Shown piece after piece: positions 9,358 to 15,273 of a stretch of DNA of 19,249 bases (its first letter is position 1; each line of letters starts with the position of its first letter). Below the pieces are notes generated by a model. The model had not been told where the DNA came from, ran no database searches, and saw only the letters and a program-made list of their open reading frames with translations. Position numbers and translations under genes: made by a program. Source of the stretch: Candidatus Equibacterium intestinale (GTDB lineage Bacteria > Bacteroidota > Bacteroidia > Bacteroidales > UBA932); assembly GCA_018064305.1 (NCBI GenBank), contig JAGHVP010000167.1:1-19249 (forward strand), given 5' to 3'.

Positions 9358-9389
9358 TTTGGCTGTTTGACGAGGATTGGCTAAATTCG
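9358..9389 (+). promoter_or_regulatory. Candidate Bacteroidota-type promoter for the small barrel gene
   Basis: TTTG at 9358-9361 is followed after 20 nt by TAAATTCG at 9382-9389, one mismatch from the TAnnTTTG element. Transcription would start near 9395, leaving a ~20-nt leader before the ATG at 9416. It starts directly after the DUF1460 stop codon and would make the barrel gene independent of the long upstream run. Confidence 0.5.
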
Positions 9390-9415
9390 CAACCTCATTA
9401 ATAACAAACAGACAG

Positions 9416-9970
9416 ATGAAAAAGCTTATTTTTACCCTTGCTGCCGTATTGATGGCAGCCACATCTTTTGCCCAGCAGCAGGGCGACGTCACACTTGCAG
9501 GTACACTCGAGTTCTATCATACACGTTATACTGACGATCTGGTCTACACCAACTATATGGCAGGTGTAGAGGCAGGCTACTTCATCGCCGACAACATTGC
9601 AATTGTGGCAGGTCTTGACTATGACCGCCGTAAAGAACGTGCTGCTGACGGTACCAAAGAGTTCACCACTATTCCTTCAATCACAGTAGGTGCCAGATAT
9701 TATTGTCCCATTTCAGGCAAGTTCTTCTGGACTCCCGCCGTGCTTCTGTGCGACAACTTCGAATTCAGCAAGACTGTCTTTGACAAAAGCTCCGTCAGGG
9801 ACCACGATTTCAATATGAGGTATTCTGTTGACTTCGCTTCTTTCGAATATATGGTGAACAACAGGTTCTCTATCACCACCAGCATCGGTGAGCTCAGCTT
9901 CGGTGCACACAGGGCTTCTTTCAACCTCAGTACCGAATACACTTCGTTCGGCTTCCGCTTCTGGCTGTAG
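9416..9970 (+). CDS. Small outer-membrane beta-barrel protein
   Basis: This is a 184-residue exported protein. The start at 9416 gives a clean signal peptide (MKKLIFTLAAVLMAATSFAQ); an in-frame TTG at 9377 would put 13 irrelevant residues in front. The mature ~164 residues have a repeating strand pattern (YMAGVEAGYFIADNIAIVAG, ITVGARYYCPI, FGFRFWL) that fits an 8-stranded OmpX/OmpW-size barrel of the porin-like 'outer membrane protein beta-barrel' group. Such Bacteroidota proteins are usually structural or of unknown role. It has its own candidate promoter and a strong terminator, so it is probably a single-gene transcript. No function beyond an outer-membrane location can be stated. Confidence 0.85.
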   Translation: MKKLIFTLAAVLMAATSFAQQQGDVTLAGTLEFYHTRYTDDLVYTNYMAGVEAGYFIADNIAIVAGLDYDRRKERAADGTKEFTTIPSITVGARYYCPISGKFFWTPAVLLCDNFEFSKTVFDKSSVRDHDFNMRYSVDFASFEYMVNNRFSITTSIGELSFGAHRASFNLSTEYTSFGFRFWL

Positions 9971-9986
9971 CATAAAGGAAGAAATG

Positions 9987-10019
9987 AAAAAAAGCTGCAA
10001 GGAAACTTGCAGCTTTTTT
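9987..10019. terminator. Bidirectional intrinsic terminator
   Basis: A perfect hairpin, GCTGCAAG (9994-10001), loop GAAA, CTTGCAGC (10006-10013), is flanked by A7 on the left and T6 on the right. Read on + it ends the barrel-gene transcript 16 nt after its stop. Read on - the A-run becomes the U-tract and it ends the tRNA transcript 4 nt past the mature 3' end. Confidence 0.93.
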
Positions 10020-10022
10020 ATG

Positions 10023-10096
10023 TAGCGGGACCCAGGATTGAACTGGGGACCTCATGATTATGAATCATGCGCTCTAACCAGCTGAGCTATCCCGCC
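10023..10096 (-). tRNA. tRNA with CAU anticodon, probably elongator tRNA-Met
   Basis: The 74-nt cloverleaf folds fully: acceptor GGCGGGA/TCCCGCT (G1-U72 wobble), D-arm GCTC/GAGC, anticodon stem CATGA/TCATG around loop TTCATAA, variable AGGTC, and T-arm CCCAG/CTGGG with TTCAATC. The anticodon CAU lies at 10060-10062. CCA is not encoded, as is common in this phylum. It is not an initiator: positions 1 and 72 can pair and the anticodon stem lacks the three G-C pairs of initiator tRNAs. Elongator Met is most likely. A tRNA-Ile2 whose C34 becomes lysidine cannot be excluded from sequence alone. U36-A37 makes it a t6A37 candidate, which is notable because the adjacent gene encodes a t6A enzyme. Confidence 0.95.
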
Positions 10097-10107
10097 GTAA
10101 GGGATTG

Positions 10108-10138
10108 CAAAGGTAAACGATTTTTTTAATCTTGCAAA
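10108..10138 (-). promoter_or_regulatory. Promoter of the CAU tRNA gene
   Basis: On the minus strand TTTG (10135-10138) is followed after 19 nt by TACCTTTG (10108-10115), an exact match to the Bacteroidota -33/-7 consensus. Predicted initiation is near 10101-10102, only about 5 nt before the mature tRNA 5' end at 10096. The -33 element begins 2 nt past the tsaC stop codon. The A/T-rich spacer (seven consecutive T on the + strand) may help melting or bending. Confidence 0.85.
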
Positions 10139-10140
10139 AA

Positions 10141-10716
10141 TTATTCGCGTATGATGGTAACCTCACCGCCCATTCCCAGTTTGATGATCTGTGAAGAGCG
10201 GCCCTCACTGTCTTCCTCAAGGCACGGCTCCACTACATAATCGGCACTGTCAAGAATTTCAGCGTTGATTTCAGCAAAGCATGAAGGGGTCTCATCGCCG
10301 GATATGTTGGCAGAGGTGGAAACCACAGGCTTTCCGAACTTCCGTATCATTTCCACACAGAAATCGTTCTTCGGAATGCGGATTGCCACACTGCCGTCTT
10401 CTGCAATCACTTTTGCAGACAGCCCGACGCCCTGCGGATAGATTATGGTCATGGGGCGGTCGTTGACCTCGATCAGCTCCAATGCCATGGGGGGTATCTC
10501 CTTCACATATTTTGCAAGCATGTCAAGGTCGCTCACCAGTATGATGAGGCTCTTGCTGTCGGAACGCTGCTTGATCTCGAACACGCGCTCTACAGCAGAA
10601 TCAAGGGTTGCATCGCAGCCTATCCCCCAGACAGTGTCGGTGGGATAGAGTATTATGTCGCCGTTCCTGAGGGCTTTTGCAGCACCTTCAACTTCAATTT
10701 TGATGTCTTCTTCCAT
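10141..10716 (-). CDS. tsaC: L-threonylcarbamoyladenylate synthase (TsaC/YrdC/Sua5 family)
   Basis: This is a 191-residue YrdC-domain protein that makes threonylcarbamoyl-AMP from threonine, bicarbonate and ATP, the first step of t6A37 tRNA modification in the cytoplasm. Motifs seen are ILYPTDTVWGIGCDA (22-36), the KQR basic motif at 49-51 with Lys55 in SKSLIIL, AIRIP (111-115) and STSANISG (133-140). The length fits the short TsaC form without a Sua5 C-terminal domain. The usual PGPxT stretch reads NDRPMT, a variant common in this phylum. It is the last gene of the minus-strand operon, 26 nt after the EEP gene. The CAU tRNA lies just downstream. No hairpin terminator is visible between them. 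Confidence 0.94.
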   Translation of the reverse strand: MEEDIKIEVEGAAKALRNGDIILYPTDTVWGIGCDATLDSAVERVFEIKQRSDSKSLIILVSDLDMLAKYVKEIPPMALELIEVNDRPMTIIYPQGVGLSAKVIAEDGSVAIRIPKNDFCVEMIRKFGKPVVSTSANISGDETPSCFAEINAEILDSADYVVEPCLEEDSEGRSSQIIKLGMGGEVTIIRE

Positions 10717-10742
10717 ATTGTCGATATAATTGAAAAGTCTGT

Positions 10743-11864
10743 TTAGAAATACACCAGAGTACTTACGGGATAGTGGTCTGAGAACGGAACGCGCGAGATG
10801 GTGGTCCGGTCGGCAGGCTTGTCATCGGGAATCATGATATAATCTATCCTGAGCAGCGGCCAGAGTGCAGAATATGTGGCGCTGAAGCCGGTGCCTCCCT
10901 CTATGAACGAGTCTTTGTGCCCGTTTACAAGATGCTGGTATGTATAAGACATGGGGGTATCGTTGAAATCTCCGCATACCATCGTGGGGATAGGGCATGC
11001 CTTGATGTCATCGCTTATCTTGCCCACCTGTTCGCTGCGTTGCAGGGCCGTCTTGAGAAGGCGTTCGTGCACGTCTTTCACCTCGTCGGTAAACTGCCCT
11101 TTCTGCGACAGCTTCCTGATTATCTCGGTGAACGAGAATCCGTTGGACTGCAGGTGGCAGTTGTAGACCCTTACGGTGACATCGTTGATGCGGAGGTCGC
11201 ACCAGATGCACAGGTTGGCACTCTTGGTGAACGATATGTATCCGCTGTCTACAATGGGATAGCGGCTGAAAGTCACGTTGCCGAAGTACCGGCCCGACTC
11301 CTTGAAGAAGCGCTGGCTGGTGTAGGGCAGGCTTTTGATGATGCGCCCCACACTTGTGGTGTCTGTGACCAGGCACTCCTGGAGGCACAGTATGTCGGGC
11401 GATTCGCGCTGCAGGAAATCACACACCTTGGCGTATGCCTCGGCCTGGTTCATCCCTTTTGCGGCGCAGCGGAACCTTCCAACATTCCAGCTCATCACCT
11501 TCACCTCATCTCCGTAGATGCTCTTCTCCTCTTTGCCAACCTTGATGAACCTCTCTGCAAAAATGATGGAGGGAAGCAGCGCTATGAGGCTGATGACAAG
11601 GTAGTTCTTCATCTTGAACAGCCCTATCAGCAGGAATATCAGATTGATGAAGAAGAGGGGCACGAAATAGAGCCCGAAATAGTAGGGAACAGGGAAGAAT
11701 GCCGGGTCGATCCATACCGAAAGGTATGCAAGCAGCAGCGCCGCCGCGAAAACAATTACAATCCCCCTGTAGATCAGCTGCGGGATGGAATACTTCCTCT
11801 TTTTCTTGGGCTTGCTGCTCTTCTTGGGCTTGCGTTCCTGTGTATATGTCTTGCTGCGTGCCAT
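10743..11864 (-). CDS. Membrane-attached endonuclease/exonuclease/phosphatase-family hydrolase
   Basis: This is a 373-residue protein. A very basic N-terminus (Lys/Arg-rich, 1-30) precedes three hydrophobic segments (~31-51, 61-82, 86-103). A complete EEP (DNase I-like) domain starts near residue 119. Catalytic motifs are VMSWNVGRF (123-131), DILCLQE (Glu163), the NCHLQS strand (His237), CGDFND (Asp299, Asn301), RIDYIMI (Asp341) and FSDHYPV (His364). All acid and histidine positions of an active metal-dependent phosphodiesterase are therefore present. By family, substrates range from nucleic acids to phospholipids or inositol phosphates, so the substrate stays open. Its ATG directly abuts the rhomboid stop (0 nt), indicating co-translation. 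By positive-inside reasoning the basic N-terminus is cytoplasmic, so after three spans the catalytic domain may face the periplasm; this is inference. Confidence 0.9.
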   Translation of the reverse strand: MARSKTYTQERKPKKSSKPKKKRKYSIPQLIYRGIVIVFAAALLLAYLSVWIDPAFFPVPYYFGLYFVPLFFINLIFLLIGLFKMKNYLVISLIALLPSIIFAERFIKVGKEEKSIYGDEVKVMSWNVGRFRCAAKGMNQAEAYAKVCDFLQRESPDILCLQECLVTDTTSVGRIIKSLPYTSQRFFKESGRYFGNVTFSRYPIVDSGYISFTKSANLCIWCDLRINDVTVRVYNCHLQSNGFSFTEIIRKLSQKGQFTDEVKDVHERLLKTALQRSEQVGKISDDIKACPIPTMVCGDFNDTPMSYTYQHLVNGHKDSFIEGGTGFSATYSALWPLLRIDYIMIPDDKPADRTTISRVPFSDHYPVSTLVYF

Positions 11865-12494
11865 TTAACCCCACATTTTGTTTGTCTTTTTCCAGTAGTA
11901 CATCAGCAGCCATCCGAACAGCATGCCGCCCAGATGTGCGAAGTGGGCCACATTACCGCCCATGCCGGTAAGCCCGGTGAGAAGCTCGATAGCACCGAAG
12001 ATTATCACAAACCATTTGGCAGTGAGGCGGACAGGTGGGAAGATGAGCTGCAGCTCGCTGTTGGGAAAGAGCATTGCATAGCCCATGAGCAGACCGTAGA
12101 TTGCGCCGGATGCACCCACAGTGGGTATGTTGGCAACTGTGTGCATCAGCAGGGTCACAAGGTTGTGGCAAAGCGCCGCGCCAAGCCCTGTCACGAAATA
12201 GAAAGTGAGGAACTTGCGGCTGCCCCAGATGCGCTCCAGTGCGCTGCCGAACACGAACAGGGTGTACATATTGAAGAATATGTGCCAGAATCCGCCGTGC
12301 ATGAACATGTGTGTGACAAGCTGCCACGGCCTGTACAGGGCCGCCCCCCAGGGGAACAGCGCAAACAGCTCATACATCCTGTCGCCGATAAGCTCGGTGG
12401 CGAGGTATATGACAAAGTTGATTATTATGATGTTTTTTGTGACAGTGGGAAGACTGCTCAAAAAACCTGGTCTTCTGTTGAAATACTCACTCAT
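11865..12494 (-). CDS. Rhomboid-family intramembrane serine protease
   Basis: This is a 209-residue polytopic membrane protein. Hydrophobic spans occur at about 20-36, 58-85, 95-118, 124-145, 160-176 and 183-200, the six-span bacterial rhomboid core. The catalytic serine is Ser129 in GASGAIYG and the histidine is His187 in HFAHLGG. The L1/TM2 signature WQLVTHMFMHGGFWHIFFNM (57-76) carries the conserved His71 and Asn75. By family it cleaves membrane-spanning substrates within the bilayer; the substrate is unknown. Its start overlaps the mutL stop as ATGA (4 nt), and its stop abuts the EEP gene, so it is translated in series with both. Many Bacteroidota carry two tandem rhomboid genes here, from memory; only one is present in this window. 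Confidence 0.93.
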   Translation of the reverse strand: MSEYFNRRPGFLSSLPTVTKNIIIINFVIYLATELIGDRMYELFALFPWGAALYRPWQLVTHMFMHGGFWHIFFNMYTLFVFGSALERIWGSRKFLTFYFVTGLGAALCHNLVTLLMHTVANIPTVGASGAIYGLLMGYAMLFPNSELQLIFPPVRLTAKWFVIIFGAIELLTGLTGMGGNVAHFAHLGGMLFGWLLMYYWKKTNKMWG

Positions 12495-14299
12495 AGTTTC
12501 TTCTCCAAATCTTCATTAGTGATGGTGCAGATACAGTTTGTGACCATATCCGTACCTACAGTGGCCCTGAGCATAAGCACCTCGTTTGCCATTGCGTATG
12601 CCTGCACCTGGTTGAGGTCGCACGAAAATCCCGCCGCAGCCTGATGGGCCAGTGTGGCTGCGTATCCCTTCAGCAGCTTTTCATCGTGCCAGATGTCCAT
12701 AGACGACGCAAGGCTGTCGAACACATCTTTCAACGACTTCTCATCGGCAGGGAAACCGTCTGGCACGGCATATACGATTACGGTGTCGTCTCCGAAATCC
12801 CTCAGGTCGAACCCGAGCTTCGTGAGGTTGAATATGTTTTCAAGTATGACGGAATATATGTCGTGGCTGAGAGTTACCTGCTGCGGGTAGAGCGAGCACT
12901 GCGAGATGCACTTCTCCTGGGTGAGCAATGAGAAATATTTGTGATAGAGGATTGCCTCCCGTGCCTTTCTGATATGTATTACTGCCAGCCCGCCGGTAAC
13001 GGGGGTGAGGATGAACTTCTTGTGGAGCACCATCACGCCGCCTATGGCGTTCTCGTCGGAAAGGAGCCCTCTGCCATAGCTTGCAGAAGGGGTGGTGAGG
13101 CTGCCACCGTCACTGCCTTCTTCAGACTTCATCTGCTCGAAGAGCGGAGAAAAATCCTGGTGCGGGGCGGGCCTCCAGCTGCTGAAACCACCGCCGGAAC
13201 CGCTTCCACCAGCGGAACCGCCGGCCGTGCCGAAGCCGCCTCCCACAGTCTGCTCCAATCCGGCCACTGGGAACTCTATGTCACCTGCAGCCTCGAAGTC
13301 GATACTGGGAGCAAAGGCGTTCTTTCCCAGAGACTCCCTCACACATGCGGTGAGGATGTCGAAAATCATATATTCATCTGTAAACTTCACCTCGCTCTTC
13401 TGCGGGTGGATGTTCACGTCAACCTCTTCGGGAGAACATTCCAGGAAGATGAAGTAAGAGGGCGTGTAACCGTCCTTCACAAGATTTTCGTAAGGTTTGC
13501 ACACAGCCTTGTTGAGGTAGGGGCTGCGGAAATATCTGCCGTTCACAAAGAAATACTGGTTGCCGGCAGTCTTGCGGGCATCGGCCGGATTGCCGATGAA
13601 TCCCGAAATCTTTATGATGCTGGTGTCGGTTCCAAGCTCCACCAGCTCTTTCTCCATATCTCTGCCGCACAGCTCCAGGATCCTCCGCTTGAGGCTGGTT
13701 GTGGCGCGGACATTATAGATATCCTTTCCGTTGTGCTTCAGCGAAAATGAGATGCCGCAGTTGATGAGTGCGACACGGATGAACTCCTGCTCTATATGGC
13801 GCATTTCGGCCGCATCCGACTTGAGGAACTTGCGGCGCGCCGGAACATTGTAGAAAAGGTTCGAGACTGCGATGTTGCAGCCGCGCGGCGCCGCCACACT
13901 TTTCTGTGACACCAGCTGCGATGCCGCCATCACGACCTCGGTGCCTACTTCATCCTCCTCCCTGCGGGTCTTGAGCGTCACCTGTGCCACTGCAGCGATA
14001 GAGGCCAGGGCCTCGCCGCGGAAGCCGTAGGTCATTATCTTTTCCAGATCCTCTGCCGTTGCAATCTTCGAAGTGGCGTGCCTTTCGAAACAGAGGACCG
14101 CGTCGCCCTCCTTCATTCCGCAGCCGTCGTCGATGATCTGGATCATGGTGCGGCCGGCGTCAAGAATTGTGACAGAGACGTTCTTCGCCCCCGCGTCGAT
14201 GCTGTTTTCCATCAGCTCCTTCACGACGGAAGCCGGACGTGACACCACCTCACCGGCGGCAATAAGATTAGCTATATTGCTGGGAAGGACCTGGATCAT
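12491..14299 (-). CDS. mutL: DNA mismatch repair protein MutL, apparently lacking the endonuclease motif
   Basis: This 602-residue protein has an intact GHKL ATPase half: ELMENSIDAGA with the catalytic Glu, DDGCGM, HATSK and GFRGEALASIA. The transducer domain ends near HPQKSEVKF (~296-304). By family, ATP-driven MutL couples MutS mismatch recognition to strand removal. Residues ~350-373 are a Gly/Ser/Ala linker. The dimerisation domain follows. Where nicking MutL proteins have DQHA(X)2E(X)4E, this one reads VIHIRKAREAILYH (~436-449), without the metal-binding Asp. I also do not see the usual Cys-Pro-containing C-terminal motif; the end reads TVGTDMVTNCICTITNEDL. It may therefore be a MutL without nicking activity, or one that uses other residues. 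It is the second gene of the operon, 3 nt after the upstream hypothetical gene. Confidence 0.95.
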   Translation of the reverse strand: MIQVLPSNIANLIAAGEVVSRPASVVKELMENSIDAGAKNVSVTILDAGRTMIQIIDDGCGMKEGDAVLCFERHATSKIATAEDLEKIMTYGFRGEALASIAAVAQVTLKTRREEDEVGTEVVMAASQLVSQKSVAAPRGCNIAVSNLFYNVPARRKFLKSDAAEMRHIEQEFIRVALINCGISFSLKHNGKDIYNVRATTSLKRRILELCGRDMEKELVELGTDTSIIKISGFIGNPADARKTAGNQYFFVNGRYFRSPYLNKAVCKPYENLVKDGYTPSYFIFLECSPEEVDVNIHPQKSEVKFTDEYMIFDILTACVRESLGKNAFAPSIDFEAAGDIEFPVAGLEQTVGGGFGTAGGSAGGSGSGGGFSSWRPAPHQDFSPLFEQMKSEEGSDGGSLTTPSASYGRGLLSDENAIGGVMVLHKKFILTPVTGGLAVIHIRKAREAILYHKYFSLLTQEKCISQCSLYPQQVTLSHDIYSVILENIFNLTKLGFDLRDFGDDTVIVYAVPDGFPADEKSLKDVFDSLASSMDIWHDEKLLKGYAATLAHQAAAGFSCDLNQVQAYAMANEVLMLRATVGTDMVTNCICTITNEDLEKKL

Positions 14300-14302
14300 A
14301 GT

Positions 14303-14707
14303 TTATCTGAAGAGTTCGGCCAGCCCCTGGGCAAGATACCAGGCCACAACGAATGCGGCGGCAAGTGTGACGAAAATGATTATACGCTTCACCTTCTGGT
14401 TGCCTGCCTGGCGGCGGCTGGCCTCGAGGCCTTCCTTATATGCTCCGCGGATATACTGCCCGGGGACATATTTGTGTGCTGCTGCCTGTGCATTTCCATC
14501 CTCGCCCAGGATAGACTTGACTTCGCTGTATGAAGCCACGTCTTTGAGGTCTTCGGCAGCCTTTACCGCCGAAGCCTTCTCGTCACCGGGATAAACCTTG
14601 CCGTACTTTTCGTAGATCTTGCGGAGCTTTTCCTTTTCAGGATCGTAATAGCGTGGCTTGTAGTTGAATACCCTGTGCTCTGGTGTGGGGAAGAAACTGA
14701 TGCGCAT
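14303..14707 (-). CDS. Conserved hypothetical tail-anchored membrane protein
   Basis: This is a 134-residue protein of unknown function. It starts MRISFFPTPEHRVFNYKPRY, a motif that I recall in small proteins encoded beside mutL in Bacteroidota. The next ~80 residues are charged and probably helical (DPEKEKLRKIYEKYG, AEDLKDVASYSEVKS). A single hydrophobic segment at about 106-126 (KRIIIFVTLAAAFVVAWYLA) lies at the very C-terminus, so the protein should be tail-anchored with its N-terminus in the cytoplasm. It is the first gene of the minus-strand operon, 3 nt upstream of mutL, with a promoter element just before it. A function cannot be assigned; the tight coupling hints at joint expression rather than a proven role in mismatch repair. 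Confidence 0.85.
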   Translation of the reverse strand: MRISFFPTPEHRVFNYKPRYYDPEKEKLRKIYEKYGKVYPGDEKASAVKAAEDLKDVASYSEVKSILGEDGNAQAAAHKYVPGQYIRGAYKEGLEASRRQAGNQKVKRIIIFVTLAAAFVVAWYLAQGLAELFR

Positions 14708-14712
14708 AATTG

Positions 14713-14744
14713 TTTGGTTATACCTTGCAAAGATAATAAATTTG
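14713..14744 (+). promoter_or_regulatory. Promoter of ispF
   Basis: TTTG (14713-14716), 20 nt, then TAAATTTG (14737-14744) exactly match the Bacteroidota promoter consensus. Initiation is expected near 14750, giving a ~20-nt leader before the ATG at 14770. The -7 box lies 1 nt from the oppositely oriented -7 box at 14728-14735. Confidence 0.82.
14728..14735 (-). promoter_or_regulatory. -7 element for the mutL operon
   Basis: On the minus strand this is TATCTTTG, an exact TAnnTTTG match. It lies 20 nt upstream of the start codon of the tail-anchored protein gene. No good TTTG is seen at the usual distance (a TTTC occurs only about 13 nt upstream), so this promoter may be weaker or need an activator. 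Confidence 0.6.
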
Positions 14745-14769
14745 TGCTGAAAATCTTAAGGGCAGAGCT

Positions 14770-15258
14770 ATGAAAAATGACATCAGAATCGGTAACGGAT
14801 ATGACGTCCACGTGCTGGCGGAAGGGCTTCCTTTCTATCTCGGCGGAGTGAAGGTGGAACACACAAAAGGGTGCATAGCCCACTCTGACGGCGATGTGGC
14901 GATACACGCACTCTGCGATGCAATGCTTGGTGCACTTGCCATAGGTGATATAGGCAAACATTTTCCCGACACCAGCGATGAGTTCAAGGGCATCGACAGC
15001 AAGATCCTGCTGGCCCGCACCTGTGCCCTGGTGCGCCAGTGCGGCTATACCCTTGTGAATGCCGACATCACGCTGCTTCTGCAGCGCCCCAAGATAGCCC
15101 CTTACATCCCGCAGATGCGCGAAGCCCTTGCCGGCGTGCTCGGCACCGACACGGGGCGCATCTCTATCAAGGCCACAACCACTGAGAAGCTGGGCTTTGT
15201 AGGAAGGGAGGAAGGAGTGGCCGCCTATGCAGTGGTGCTGCTGGCGGCCGGAGAATAG
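14770..15258 (+). CDS. ispF: 2-C-methyl-D-erythritol 2,4-cyclodiphosphate synthase
   Basis: This 162-residue enzyme of the non-mevalonate isoprenoid (MEP) pathway cyclises CDP-methylerythritol 2-phosphate with release of CMP; it acts as a cytoplasmic homotrimer. Metal ligands are Asp12 and His14 in GYDVH and His46 in the HSDGDVAIHAL stretch (38-48). The FPD motif is at 65-67, and the nucleotide-facing TTTEKLGFVGREEG stretch spans 136-149. The length is typical and no other Met competes as start. It stands alone on + between two minus-strand units, with a consensus promoter. It converges on the M3 peptidase gene with only 15 nt between stop codons, where I see no clear terminator hairpin. Confidence 0.97.
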   Translation: MKNDIRIGNGYDVHVLAEGLPFYLGGVKVEHTKGCIAHSDGDVAIHALCDAMLGALAIGDIGKHFPDTSDEFKGIDSKILLARTCALVRQCGYTLVNADITLLLQRPKIAPYIPQMREALAGVLGTDTGRISIKATTTEKLGFVGREEGVAAYAVVLLAAGE

Positions 15259-15273
15259 ACTTCTGCAGCCGGT

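Noticed and set aside
9377..9415. A TTG start 13 codons before the small barrel gene's ATG.
   Set aside because: The ATG at 9416 begins a standard signal peptide, and the TTG overlaps the candidate promoter.
10023..10096. Initiator tRNA-Met.
   Set aside because: Position 1-72 can pair as G-U, and the anticodon stem lacks the three consecutive G-C pairs of initiator tRNAs.
10917..12644. A 575-codon open frame on the + strand opposite the EEP, rhomboid and mutL genes.
   Set aside because: It lies antisense to three genes with clear catalytic motifs, shows no family features or signal sequence, and is rich in His, Cys and Ala in a pattern typical of a mirrored frame.
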